Assembly (NCBI GenBank): GCA_964646525.1
Contig: CAZYER010000035.1
Location: 1-16,324, forward strand
Direction: 5' to 3'
DNA from: GCA-002282575 sp964646525
GTDB lineage: Bacteria; Pseudomonadota; Gammaproteobacteria; Thiomicrospirales; Thiomicrospiraceae
Length of the DNA: 16,324 bases
In this document: positions 1 to 7,706 of the stretch, in pieces
Layout of the letters: each line of letters opens with the position of its first letter
Position numbering within the stretch: the stretch's first letter is position 1
Notes under the pieces: generated by a model
Seen by the model: the letters and a program-made list of their open reading frames with translations, nothing else
Database searches by the model: none
Told to the model about the DNA's origin: nothing
Position numbers and translations under genes: made by a program

Positions 1-600
1 CGTGCCGTGATGGGTGTGTGGCCGGTAAGCGAGGGTAAGGTGCGTTTAGACGGGGCTGATTTGGAGCAGTGGCAACGTGAAAGCTTGGGGCCTTATGTGG
101 GTTATTTGCCGCAAGATATCGAGTTGTTTGAGGGGTCGGTTGCCGAGAACATTGCCCGCTTTGGCGAGGTGAATGCAGAGAAAGTGGTACAAGCGGCGCA
201 GATGGCGGGTGTGCATGAGCTGATTTTACGCTTGCCTCAGGGCTATGATACGCCAATTGGTGCGGGCGGCTTGGCTTTGTCGGGCGGTCAGCGTCAGCGC
301 ATTGGTTTGGCGCGTGCTTTGTATGGTTTGCCCAAAGTGGTGGTATTAGATGAGCCTAATTCGCATTTGGATGAGCTGGGTGAAAAAGCCTTGGTGCAGG
401 CTATTTTGCAATTGAAGGCGGCGGGTTCTTCGGTCGTGATTATTACGCACCGTTCTGGCATTTTAGGTGTGACTGATCTGTTGATGGTTCTGGTAGAGGG
501 CAAAATTAAAGCCTTTGATCGTCGAGATACGGTATTGCAGTCGTTGCGTCAGCCTGCCAGTGCGGCGCCATCGACCACGACCAAAGAGGGGGCAGTGTGA
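1..600 (+). CDS. Type I secretion ABC transporter, ATP-binding C-terminal part (PrtD-like), 5' truncated by window edge
   Basis: Reading frame 1 is open from the first base and ends at TGA 598-600, giving 199 residues of the nucleotide-binding domain of an ABC exporter. The Walker A loop and the membrane domain lie upstream of the window. Visible motifs, counted from the first codon: Q-loop YLPQD around residue 38, signature LSGGQRQR at 93-100, Walker B VVVLDEP at 113-119 followed by the D-loop SHLD, and the switch histidine in IITH at 150. The phrases MGVWP, LDGADLEQW and LDEPNSHLD are typical of the PrtD/HasD branch of type I secretion ATPases, which form the inner-membrane part of a protease or RTX-protein exporter. 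Its stop codon overlaps the start of the following HlyD-type gene, whose product would be its partner. The family is seen directly; the cargo is unknown. Exporter subtype is inferred from sequence flavour and from the HlyD-TolC neighbours. Confidence 0.93.
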   Translation, partial: RAVMGVWPVSEGKVRLDGADLEQWQRESLGPYVGYLPQDIELFEGSVAENIARFGEVNAEKVVQAAQMAGVHELILRLPQGYDTPIGAGGLALSGGQRQRIGLARALYGLPKVVVLDEPNSHLDELGEKALVQAILQLKAAGSSVVIITHRSGILGVTDLLMVLVEGKIKAFDRRDTVLQSLRQPASAAPSTTTKEGAV

Positions 601-1916
601 TGCAGGCAGAGCTAAAGGTTCCGACCAGTGACCATATGTATCGTCGTTTTGGTTTGTTTGTGTTGTTCGGCTTATTGGGCGGCTTTGTGCTGTGGGCCAG
701 CTTGGCGCCCTTACAGTCGGCCGTTGTTGCCGAAGGCAAGGTGGTGGTTGAGTCGCGAAATAAGGTCGTGCAACACTTGGATGGTGGTTTAGTCGCTGAA
801 ATTTATGTCAAAGAAGGCGACTTGGTGCAAAAAGGACAGTCTTTATTGAAGCTGTCGGATGTGCAAATTAAAGCCCAGTTGGATATTGTTAATAGCCAGT
901 GGTGAGAAGCCTTGGCAAATTTGTCCAGATTGAATGCTGAGCGAGAAGGCTTGGAGCAGATGACGCTTTCTGCGCTGGTGCAGTCGGAATTACAACATGA
1001 CACCATGCGCCAGTATGTGACGACACAAGAGCAGCTGTTTAAGGTTCGTCGGCAGGCTTTTCATAGCGAACAGTCGGTGTTGAAGCAACGTATTGCGCAA
1101 ACGCGAGCGCAGTTGCGTGGTTTGGAGCAGGTGATTACGACGCAGAAGCAACGTTCTGGCTCTTTAGGGCAGGATGTAAAAGACTGGCAGAAATTGTATG
1201 AACAGCAGTTTGCCGATAAAGTGCGTTTACGTGATATGGAGCGTCAGCGTGCCGAGATTGAGGGTGATGTGGCGAGTAAGCAATCTGAGGTGGCGCGCTT
1301 AAATCAACTACTGGCGGAAACAGAGCACCAGATGGTGTTGCGTCAGGAAGAATATTTGAAAGAAGTGAATGACCAGATTCGTGAGTATCAGTCTAAGCTG
1401 TCAGAGTCAGAGGCGAAAAGAAGTGCTTTGACAGATCAGTTGCAGCGTGTGGATATTGTGGCGCCTGAGTCTGGACGTGTGGTGGGTTTTGATGTGGTGA
1501 CCATTGGCGCAGTACTCGAACCCAGACGCTCGATTATGGAAATTGTGCCAGCTGATCAGGTGTATGCGGTATTGGGGCAGGTAAGAACGGTAGATATTGA
1601 TCAGATTATGCCAGGACAACGCGCTGAAATTAAATTTACCGCATTTAATACCAGTTATTTGCCCACCCTGTATGGACAGGTCGATTCGATTGGTGCTGAT
1701 GCGCAATACGATGAAGTCACCAAGGCGTTTTACTATAAGGTGCGTGTGATACCTGAGCCAGAGTCGGTCGCTTTGTTGGCCGAGCGTGGCTGGTCGTTGG
1801 TGTCTGGCATGCCAGCGGATACCTATATTCAAACGCAACAACGAACCTTAATGAACTATATCATCAAGCCGTTTTCGGTGATGTTTTCTCGTGCCTTTAA
1901 TGAAGATGATTTATGA
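597..1916 (+). pseudogene. HlyD/PrtE-family membrane fusion protein gene interrupted by an in-frame TGA
   Basis: One continuous reading frame of 440 codons runs from GTG 597 (or ATG 600) to TGA 1914-1916, broken only by TGA at 903-905. Read through, it would give about 438 residues, the usual size of type I secretion periplasmic adaptors. The first part (102 residues) has a short cytoplasmic segment, one membrane helix (GLFVLFGLLGGFVLWASLAP) and a lipoyl-like half containing QHLDGGLVAEIYVKEGD. The second part (from codon 906 on) has the long coiled-coil hairpin, the second lipoyl half (VAPESGRVVGF) and the C-terminal GMPADTYI and NYIIKPF motifs. Homology continues straight across the stop (SQW-stop-EALANLSRLNAERE), so this is a single nonsense change with no frameshift. 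The second part has no membrane anchor and no good ribosome site (TTG 912 or ATG 960), so restart would not yield a normal adaptor. The gene overlaps both neighbours. It is either a recent pseudogene, a sequencing error, or read through. Confidence 0.85.
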
Positions 1917-3223
1917 TGAATAGCCCTAAGTTGACGTTATTAAGTGCTGCTGTATGGATGTTGGGCTGGTCTTCGGTTCAGGCAATGACCTTGGCAGAGG
2001 CTTACAGTTTGGCGCTTGCGCAGGATGCCAAGTTGGCGTCGGCTCAGTCTCGTTTGCAGGCGGATAGCGAATTGGTGCCACAGGCACAATCGCAGTTGTT
2101 GCCGCAGGTGTCGGTGGGGGTGTCGAATAAGTCTGAGTCTTATGTGCTTAGGGGTAATACAACGCCTAATAATGAGCAAACCAGTAATCAGAATGTGCAG
2201 GTGTCGCAACCCTTGTATGCGCGTAAGGCTTGGTATGGGGTAGAACAGGCTAACTTAAAGGTCGACTTTGCTCAGTTGCGTTTGGCGGGCACGCGTGCGG
2301 AATTAGGGATTCGTTTGTCTGATGCATTTTTAACCTTTTTGCTGGCTCAGGAGCATTTGTCTTTGTCTCAGCAATTGGTAACGACAACCGAGCGCCGTTT
2401 GGCGCAAGCGCAAGCGGCATTAAAGGTGGGTTATGCCAGTAAGGTAGATGTGTTAAGCCTGAGTGCTGAGTTGGACGATGCGCGGGCGCAGGTGATTACG
2501 GATCAGCAGCGTTTGTTGTTTGCACGACAAAAGTTGAAGGGTTTAATTGGTCGAGAAGTGCCACAACAGTTGGCTTGGCCTAAAATTGATGTGGCTCAGT
2601 TGCAGAAGCGTTTGGTGCAAGGTAAAGATTGGATGGCCGAGGCGCGCCATGTGAATAGCGATGTTAAATTAGCTCAAATCAGTGCTGAGGTGGCGCAGAA
2701 AGAGGTCGAAATCCGTCGTTCCGAGCATTATCCTGTCGTTAACGTGGGTGCTTATTATTCCGATGCTCAGGGTTCGACTTACTTTGCGCAGAAAAACGAA
2801 AATAAAGCAATTTATATTGAAATGAAGTTGCCACTTTATCAGGGTGGGTATGCCACTTCGCGTGTGCGTGAAGGGGAGGCTTTGTTGCGTTCGGCAGAAC
2901 AGGAAGTACGTTATGCCCAGTCGGAAGCGGAAAAACTGGTGCAGGAACAGTTATCGACTTTAGAGGCGACACAGCAGAAGTTAGAAGCCTTAGCCCATTC
3001 TATTCGTTCGGGCGAAACGTATTTAGCTTCGGTGGAAGAGGGTTATCGTTTGGGCTTGCGTGATATTGCCGAAGTATCTCGGGCTAAGGAAAAGCTGTTT
3101 TTAAATCAGCGTGATCAGATTAGTGAGTCGTTAACCTGGGTGAGTGCTGCATTACGATTGAAGGCGTTAGTGGGTCAATTGAACGAAGCGGAGTTTAATG
3201 AGCTCAGTCGGTTATTATGGTGA
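1913..3223 (+). CDS. TolC-family outer membrane efflux/secretion protein (PrtF-like)
   Basis: The 436-residue product starts with a signal peptide (hydrophobic stretch, probable cleavage after VQA at residue 24) followed by TLAEAYSLALAQD, the usual opening of TolC proteins. Two OEP-type repeats rich in Ala, Gln and Leu heptads form the long helical barrel. The second half has YYSDAQGSTYF, then the LPLYQGGYATSRVREGEALL motif typical of type I secretion TolC homologues, and a final GLRDIAEVSRAKEKLF helix. It would trimerise in the outer membrane and complete the exporter formed by the upstream ATPase and adaptor. ATG 1913 overlaps the adaptor stop as ATGA, which suggests translational coupling; ATG 1916 is a second possible start. 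If the adaptor is dead, this protein could still serve other pumps. No clear terminator lies in the 20 bp before the convergent gene. Confidence 0.92.
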   Translation: MMNSPKLTLLSAAVWMLGWSSVQAMTLAEAYSLALAQDAKLASAQSRLQADSELVPQAQSQLLPQVSVGVSNKSESYVLRGNTTPNNEQTSNQNVQVSQPLYARKAWYGVEQANLKVDFAQLRLAGTRAELGIRLSDAFLTFLLAQEHLSLSQQLVTTTERRLAQAQAALKVGYASKVDVLSLSAELDDARAQVITDQQRLLFARQKLKGLIGREVPQQLAWPKIDVAQLQKRLVQGKDWMAEARHVNSDVKLAQISAEVAQKEVEIRRSEHYPVVNVGAYYSDAQGSTYFAQKNENKAIYIEMKLPLYQGGYATSRVREGEALLRSAEQEVRYAQSEAEKLVQEQLSTLEATQQKLEALAHSIRSGETYLASVEEGYRLGLRDIAEVSRAKEKLFLNQRDQISESLTWVSAALRLKALVGQLNEAEFNELSRLLW

Positions 3224-3243
3224 TGCTCTCGCTAAGAGATAGG

Positions 3244-4800
3244 TTAACCCCGATTTGCTTTCTGTTCTAAGCATTTCACTAAAAACAAGCCAACCAAACT
3301 AGCGATGACAATGAGCAGGGCGGCGTTAGCCGCTTCGGGGATGCGCTCGTCTAGGGCGTACTGGTAGGTAATCACTGCTAGCGTGTCGAAATTGAAAGGG
3401 CGCAACATCAGCGTGGCGGGTAACTCTTTCAATACCTCAATGGCGACCATTAAGCTGCCTGCCAAAAGGTGAGGCGACATCAGCGGAAGGGTGATGCGCC
3501 AGTGTTGTTGCCAGCGGGCGTAGCCATGCAGTTGGGCGGCTTCTAGTAAACGGGGCGAGAGTTGTGACAGTCCAGCTTGGGTGCTTTGTACGGCGATGCT
3601 CATAAAACGCACACAGTAAGCGAAGATTAGGGCGGCAACCCCAGCAGCAAGGCCGAGTTGTTGCCATGTGAGCAAAATGGCGACGGCCAAGGCGATGCCG
3701 GGAATGCCATAGCCAATCGAGAGCAATCGTAATGACCAGCGGTGGGTATGGCTATCTGGCTGAATGTAAGCTTGCCAGCTAACCCAGGCGGCAATAGAAA
3801 TGGCAAACACGGCAGTGGCACTCGCTAAGGTTAGGCTATTGGTAAACCAAGTGGTTAGGCGTTCTAGATTCCAACTGTCGGTGTCTGCTGATAGGCTTTG
3901 CCACAGTAATAACGTTAGCGGTAGCGCAAAAGCGAGGGCGAATACTGTCCACGCATAGCCACTCATCCACCATCCGTCAATGGCGCGTTTGGGCGCTCTC
4001 GCCATGTCACTGACACCTTGTTGCGCTAAGGATTGCTGTTTGCTGGGTTGAATTAAAAATAGCAACAAGATAATCACACTAATGAGCGTCACCGCGAGTT
4101 GTGCTGCTAAGGCCCAATCGCCCATATTAAACCAGCTACGATAAATCGCTTGCGTTAAGGTGGGTACGGCGAAAAGGCTACTGGCACCATAGTCAGCGAG
4201 GGTTTCCATCATCACTAAGGCCGCTCCAGCAATGATAGACGGTTTGGCGATGGGTAAAACGACTTTAATGAAGGCTTGATAAGGCGATAAACCTAAGGCT
4301 CTAGCCGCTTCAAAGGCTTGTAAGCCTTGGCGTTGAAAACTGGCACGCGCCAGTAAAAATACATAGGGCATGAAAACCAGTGAAAACACCAAAGCCAGTA
4401 TCGGTAAATTGCGAATATCGACCCAACGTTCGACCCAGCCCAGCTCTCTGAGCCATAAGTGGAGCGTGCCACTGCTGTCTGCCCACCAGGTGACCAACAT
4501 GGCCACGACATAAGGAGGTAAGGCCAGTGGTAATACGAGCAGCCAAGCCAATAGTCGGCTGGCAGGGAAGCGATAGGCAACGGTGAGCCACGCTAGGCTT
4601 GTTCCTAAGGTAACGGCACCCATGGCAGTAAGACTGGTCAGTAGCAAGGTGTTCAATAAGGCTTCGCCCAACCAAGTCGTTAATAAGTGATGCCAGTGAT
4701 CGCTACCCTGACTGAAGTCGAGCGCTTGCCAAACCAACATTAGAATGGGCAGAATGAAAATGGCGCTGACCGCCAGTCCTAGCCAAGCACTCATTTTCAT
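3244..4800 (-). CDS. fbpB: Ferric iron ABC transporter permease (FbpB-like, fused two-domain)
   Basis: A 518-residue, very hydrophobic protein with about twelve predicted membrane helices and two binding-protein-dependent transport domains in tandem. Each half carries an EAA loop that docks the ATPase: EAARALGLSPYQAF around residues 164-177 and EAAQLHGYARWQQHW around 420-434. This duplicated architecture and length are those of FbpB/SfuB/HitB Fe3+ permeases, which take iron from the periplasmic protein FbpA. The phrase LADYGASSLF after the first EAA loop and KELPATLMLRPFNFDTLA near the end are characteristic of this family. ATG 4800 overlaps the stop of the upstream ATPase gene as ATGA, so the two are probably co-translated. 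The ferric specificity is inferred from family and from fbpA across the divergent promoter; thiamine or spermidine permeases share the fold but usually differ in these phrases. It converges on the TolC-like gene with only 20 bp between. Confidence 0.92.
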   Translation of the reverse strand: MKMSAWLGLAVSAIFILPILMLVWQALDFSQGSDHWHHLLTTWLGEALLNTLLLTSLTAMGAVTLGTSLAWLTVAYRFPASRLLAWLLVLPLALPPYVVAMLVTWWADSSGTLHLWLRELGWVERWVDIRNLPILALVFSLVFMPYVFLLARASFQRQGLQAFEAARALGLSPYQAFIKVVLPIAKPSIIAGAALVMMETLADYGASSLFAVPTLTQAIYRSWFNMGDWALAAQLAVTLISVIILLLFLIQPSKQQSLAQQGVSDMARAPKRAIDGWWMSGYAWTVFALAFALPLTLLLWQSLSADTDSWNLERLTTWFTNSLTLASATAVFAISIAAWVSWQAYIQPDSHTHRWSLRLLSIGYGIPGIALAVAILLTWQQLGLAAGVAALIFAYCVRFMSIAVQSTQAGLSQLSPRLLEAAQLHGYARWQQHWRITLPLMSPHLLAGSLMVAIEVLKELPATLMLRPFNFDTLAVITYQYALDERIPEAANAALLIVIASLVGLFLVKCLEQKANRG

Positions 4801-5849
4801 GCAAAGGCAACCACGTGACCACCGGTATCGAAGCGTATGCCCGTTTCATCGCCCACATTGAGTTGAATATGGCTGGGCATCAGTGCCACCACCACTTGTT
4901 GATCGTGCAAAGCCAGTCGATATAAGGTGCTAGGACCTTGGAAGGCTTTATATGTCACTTTGGCGCGAAAACTACTTAAAGGATCGTAAACAATATCATC
5001 GGGGCGTACCAATACGCTGACTTCTGTACTAGAGTCTTGTTCGCTACAGTGACCATGCACCAAACCTAAAGGCGTGCTGATGTGACGAGGGCTGGTGACT
5101 TGCGATTGTAAAAAACTGCCCAGCCCAACAAAACTGGCGACAAAACGATTGGCCGGTTCGTGATAAACACGATAAGGACTATCCCATTGCACAATTTCAC
5201 CTTGCTGCATGACGCCAATCACATCAGCGAGGGTAAAGGCTTCGGTCGGATCATGGGTGACCAGCAAAGCACTGGCACCGAGAGATTTGAGTAGGTCGCG
5301 CACTTCTAAGCTTAAACTCTCACGCAAAGCAGCATCTAGGTTAGCGAAGGGCTCGTCCATTAACAATAATTGCGGTTGTGGCGCTAATGCGCGGGCTAAG
5401 GCAACCCGTTGTTGTTGACCACCTGAAAGTTGATGCGGATAACGCTGGGCGAGGTTGTCGAGCTGAAGGCGCTGTAACCATTCTTGGCAACGGCGCTGTT
5501 GTTCTGTTTTATTGAGTTGATGTAAGCCGAAGGCGATATTCTCCGCAACGCTGAGGTGAGGAAAAAGCGCATAATCCTGAAATACCATGCCGATGCCACG
5601 TTGTTCGGGCGCTTGTTCTTGTCCATTGCCCGCAACACAGCGTCCTGCAATTTCAATGCATCCGCTCTGGATGGATTCAAATCCCGCAATGGCTCTTAAT
5701 AACGTAGTCTTGCCGCAACCAGAGGGACCGAGCAGACAACCTATCTGTCCAGCTGCTAAATGCAGACTAACTTGGTTTAATATGTACGCATTGGCTCTGG
5801 TTAAGCTGAGATCTTGAATGCTGAGCGCGGGATAAGCAGAGGTTGACAT
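4797..5849 (-). CDS. fbpC: Ferric iron ABC transporter ATP-binding protein (FbpC-like)
   Basis: The frame is open upstream to a TTG at 5873, but ATG 5849 (MSTSAYPALSIQDLSL) is chosen because ABC homology begins right after it; neither start has a convincing Shine-Dalgarno. The 350-residue product has Walker A GPSGCGKT at 41-48, Q-loop Q91 in GMVFQDYALFPHLS, signature LSGGQQQR at 141-148, Walker B LLLMDEP at 161-167 and the switch histidine H199. After the ATPase core comes QQGEIVQWDSPYRVYHEPANRFVASFVG, then a C-terminal TOBE-like regulatory domain (about 270-345). This is the CUT/Fbp type of importer ATPase. It powers the FbpB-like permease encoded just downstream with an ATGA overlap. Transcription would start in the Fur-box-bearing spacer shared with fbpA. 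Iron specificity is inferred from context. Confidence 0.92.
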   Translation of the reverse strand: MSTSAYPALSIQDLSLTRANAYILNQVSLHLAAGQIGCLLGPSGCGKTTLLRAIAGFESIQSGCIEIAGRCVAGNGQEQAPEQRGIGMVFQDYALFPHLSVAENIAFGLHQLNKTEQQRRCQEWLQRLQLDNLAQRYPHQLSGGQQQRVALARALAPQPQLLLMDEPFANLDAALRESLSLEVRDLLKSLGASALLVTHDPTEAFTLADVIGVMQQGEIVQWDSPYRVYHEPANRFVASFVGLGSFLQSQVTSPRHISTPLGLVHGHCSEQDSSTEVSVLVRPDDIVYDPLSSFRAKVTYKAFQGPSTLYRLALHDQQVVVALMPSHIQLNVGDETGIRFDTGGHVVAFA

Positions 5850-5901
5850 AGTGGATACGGGGAAACCATGCAATTAAGTGTGAAAAAAGTGTAAATATTG
5901 A

Positions 5902-5930
5902 TTGCAAATAATAACAATTATCAGTAGTAT
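5902..5930 (+). promoter_or_regulatory. Candidate sigma70 promoter for fbpA operon
   Basis: TTGCAA (-35, 5902-5907) and TAGTAT (-10, 5925-5930) are separated by 17 bp; each matches the consensus at 4 of 6 positions. A start would fall near 5937, about 50 bp before the fbpA ATG. The first Fur-like box overlaps the -35 and the spacer, and the second lies just downstream of the expected start. Confidence 0.45.
5904..5922. promoter_or_regulatory. Fur-box-like operator 1
   Basis: Aligned by eye to the 19-bp Fur consensus GATAATGATAATCATTATC, this site matches 14 positions, including the right-hand ATTATC. It overlaps both candidate promoters, so bound Fur-Fe2+ would block both directions. Its position between iron uptake genes supports the assignment. 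Confidence 0.6.
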
Positions 5931-5936
5931 ACGCAA
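5908..5936 (-). promoter_or_regulatory. Candidate sigma70 promoter for fbpCB
   Basis: On the minus strand TTGCGT (5936-5931) and TATTAT (5913-5908) are separated by exactly 17 bp; the -10 matches TATAAT at 5 of 6. It lies face to face with the fbpA promoter over the same 35 bp, and the Fur-like box at 5904-5922 covers its -10. A start would fall near 5901, roughly 50 bp before ATG 5849. Confidence 0.45.
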
Positions 5937-5947
5937 GGCACGATCTC

Positions 5948-5966
5948 TTAAATGATAACCATTAAT
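5948..5966. promoter_or_regulatory. Fur-box-like operator 2
   Basis: The core ATGATAACCATTA matches 12 of the 13 central positions of the Fur consensus, and the full 19 bp matches 13. It lies downstream of the predicted fbpA transcription start and 20 bp before the fbpA ATG, where a repressor would act as a roadblock. Confidence 0.6.
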
Positions 5967-5985
5967 GTTTGTTGGTAGGTAGCAA

Positions 5986-6996
5986 ATGAAAAAAACAATT
6001 CTTGCACTTTTATTGTCTTCAGTTTCTTTCGCGGCGGTTGCGGCGGAAGTGAATGTCTATTCATCGCGTCATTATGTTTCAGATGATAAGCTTTATGCGG
6101 CGTTTACGCAAGCGACGGGCATTAAAGTCAATCGCATTGAAGCGAAAGATGATGAGCTGGTAGAGCGCTTAAAGGCAGAAGGCGCGCGCTCTCCGGCCGA
6201 CGTGTTGATTTTGGCTGATGTCGCTCGTTTGCAAGCCGCTCAGGATATGGGGCTATTAGCTGCTGTGGATTCGCCATCCTTGGCATCTAAAATCCCAGCG
6301 CAGTTCCGTGAACCCACTAATCATTGGTTTGGCTTCTCATCGCGTGCACGTGTTATTGCTTATGATCCAGGTGTCGTTACGGAAGCGCAAGCTAAAAATT
6401 ATGCGACCCTAGCTGATGCAAGTATGAAAGGTAAGGTTTGTGTTCGTTCTGGTGCGCATCCTTACAATTTGTCTTTGCTGAGCGCGATGATGCTGCATGA
6501 AGGTGAGGCTAAAGCAGAAGCTTGGGCGAAAGGTGTGGTGGATAATTTAGCTCGTAAGCCTAAGGGTGGCGATACGGATCAGATTCGTGCCATTGCTGCG
6601 GGTGATTGTGCCATTGGCCTGACTAACAGTTATTACTATTTGCGTTTACAGCGCTCAGAAAAGCCTGAAGACGCGAAAGTGATCGACCGCGTTAAAATGG
6701 CCTTCCCAGATATGGCGGGTCATGGTACGCATGTGAATATTTCGGGTGGTGGCATGTTGGCTAACGCACCGCATAAAGCGGAGGCCGTTAAGTTGCTGGA
6801 GTTTTTGGCAACGGATGAAGCGCAACAATACTTTGCCAATGGCAATAACGAGTTTTCGGTCGTTGCTGGTGTTAAATTGGATAACCCAGAGTTGAATGCG
6901 GTTAGTCATTTCAAAGCAGATCCGTTAAATTCGGCCGCCATTGGTGCTAAGCGTAATGCTGCGGCGCAAATCATGGATCGTACTGGCTGGAAATAA
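5986..6996 (+). CDS. fbpA: Periplasmic ferric iron-binding protein (FbpA-like)
   Basis: The 336-residue product has a Sec signal peptide (MKKTILALLL and on, likely cut after VAA at residue 20) and then EVNVYSSRHYVSDDKLY, the usual first strand of FbpA/FutA iron-binding proteins. The iron-binding tyrosine cluster is visible as NSYYYLRL (Y216-Y218), and Y30 in SRHY is a likely further ligand. C152 and C208 could form a disulfide. The C-terminal region (LLEFLATDEAQQYFANGNNEFSVV) is also typical. It would bind Fe3+ in the periplasm and deliver it to the FbpB-FbpC importer encoded on the opposite strand. AGG at 5977-5979 provides a modest ribosome site. The stop is only 5 bp before tonB, so it heads a five-gene operon under the Fur-like boxes. 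In most bacteria fbpA is cotranscribed with fbpBC; here it is divergent. Confidence 0.95.
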   Translation: MKKTILALLLSSVSFAAVAAEVNVYSSRHYVSDDKLYAAFTQATGIKVNRIEAKDDELVERLKAEGARSPADVLILADVARLQAAQDMGLLAAVDSPSLASKIPAQFREPTNHWFGFSSRARVIAYDPGVVTEAQAKNYATLADASMKGKVCVRSGAHPYNLSLLSAMMLHEGEAKAEAWAKGVVDNLARKPKGGDTDQIRAIAAGDCAIGLTNSYYYLRLQRSEKPEDAKVIDRVKMAFPDMAGHGTHVNISGGGMLANAPHKAEAVKLLEFLATDEAQQYFANGNNEFSVVAGVKLDNPELNAVSHFKADPLNSAAIGAKRNAAAQIMDRTGWK

Positions 6997-7001
6997 GATA
7001 G

Positions 7002-7706
7002 GTGAAATTTCGTTCAATCAGTCTGCCCGTTGCTATCTTCTTAACCCTGTTAATGCATAGCGTGTTGGCATGGTGGTTGTGGCAACTCAAAACAGCGGAA
7101 CCGATTAAGCCCGTTGAGTTGATGTCGATGGAGTGGGTGGAGGATAAACTGGATGTGGCCGCACCACCTAAGTTAGAAACACCGCCTCCTGCTCCGGTGG
7201 AGCCAATTGATGAGCCAGAACCTGTGCTGACTCAGCAGGTGGCGCCCCCACCGCCTCCGCCGATACCCAAGGAAAAGCCTAAGCCACAACCCAAACCTCA
7301 GCCTGCCAAGGTACCCGTTGCCCAGTCCACCCCAACGACAGAGGCTAAAACAGAGTCGGTGGCGCCGCCATCGCCCGTGGTCGCGTCAGCACCACCAGCG
7401 AGTGTGCCTGTTGAACAAAAGCCCTTAGTGCGTGCAGAGGCTGATTATTTGAATAATCCTAAACCCAGTTATCCTCGTTTATCAAAGCGCATGGGTGAGC
7501 AGGGAGAGGTGCGCTTAAGGGTGCTGGTGGCAGTCGATGGTCGTGTTGCTTCGGTACAATTGAGTCGCAGTTCGGGTTTTGAGCGGCTGGATGAAGCAGC
7601 GCTAGAGTCGGTGAAACAATGGCGTTTCAAACCAGCTACTCAAGGTGGAGAGCCATTGGAAACTTGGGTTGAAGTACCCGTTAAATTCGTGTTGGAGAAC
7701 GACTAA
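7002..7706 (+). CDS. tonB: TonB energy transducer
   Basis: A 234-residue protein with a single N-terminal membrane anchor (about residues 8-28), a long periplasmic Pro/Lys/Glu-rich spacer (about 54-130, with repeated KP and PQP units and a run of six prolines) and a C-terminal TonB domain (about 150-234: PSYPRLSKRMGEQGEV, DGRVASVQLSRSSGFERLDEAAL, VKQWRFKPA). The anchor carries H19 in LMHSVLAWW, matching the functional histidine of the TonB transmembrane motif, with a threonine (T15) where a serine is usual. It couples the proton gradient harvested by ExbB-ExbD to outer-membrane siderophore or haem receptors. The start is GTG 7002, five bases after the fbpA stop, with AGATAGG just before it. 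The stop overlaps the exbB start as TAATG. Confidence 0.94.
   Translation: MKFRSISLPVAIFLTLLMHSVLAWWLWQLKTAEPIKPVELMSMEWVEDKLDVAAPPKLETPPPAPVEPIDEPEPVLTQQVAPPPPPPIPKEKPKPQPKPQPAKVPVAQSTPTTEAKTESVAPPSPVVASAPPASVPVEQKPLVRAEADYLNNPKPSYPRLSKRMGEQGEVRLRVLVAVDGRVASVQLSRSSGFERLDEAALESVKQWRFKPATQGGEPLETWVEVPVKFVLEND

Larger units (their letters stand above)
5850..5985. promoter_or_regulatory. Divergent control region between fbpCB and fbpA-tonB-exbBD-hemP
   Basis: This 136-bp AT-rich spacer is the only place from which both iron transcription units can start. It holds two Fur-box-like sequences and two opposed promoter candidates whose -10 and -35 elements interlock (listed separately). The coherent reading is a Fur-repressed divergon switched on under iron limitation. 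The motif matches were counted by eye; regulation itself is inferred. Confidence 0.75.

Noticed and set aside
1407..1841. 144-codon minus-strand open frame
   Set aside because: It lies wholly inside the conserved adaptor sequence and its translation shows no recognisable motif, so it is an antisense shadow.
597..1916. UGA recoded as tryptophan or selenocysteine in the HlyD-type gene
   Set aside because: TGA ends several other intact genes here (for example at 598-600, 3221-3223 and 8983-8985), and no selenocysteine insertion stem-loop was evident after 905; a nonsense change or error is simpler.
3224..3243. CTCT-AGAG hairpin between the TolC-like gene and fbpB as terminator
   Set aside because: The stem is only 4 bp and there is no T-run.
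7140..7420. Proline/lysine-rich low-complexity stretch as a DNA repeat
   Set aside because: It is the normal periplasm-spanning spacer of TonB; no exact tandem DNA unit is maintained.
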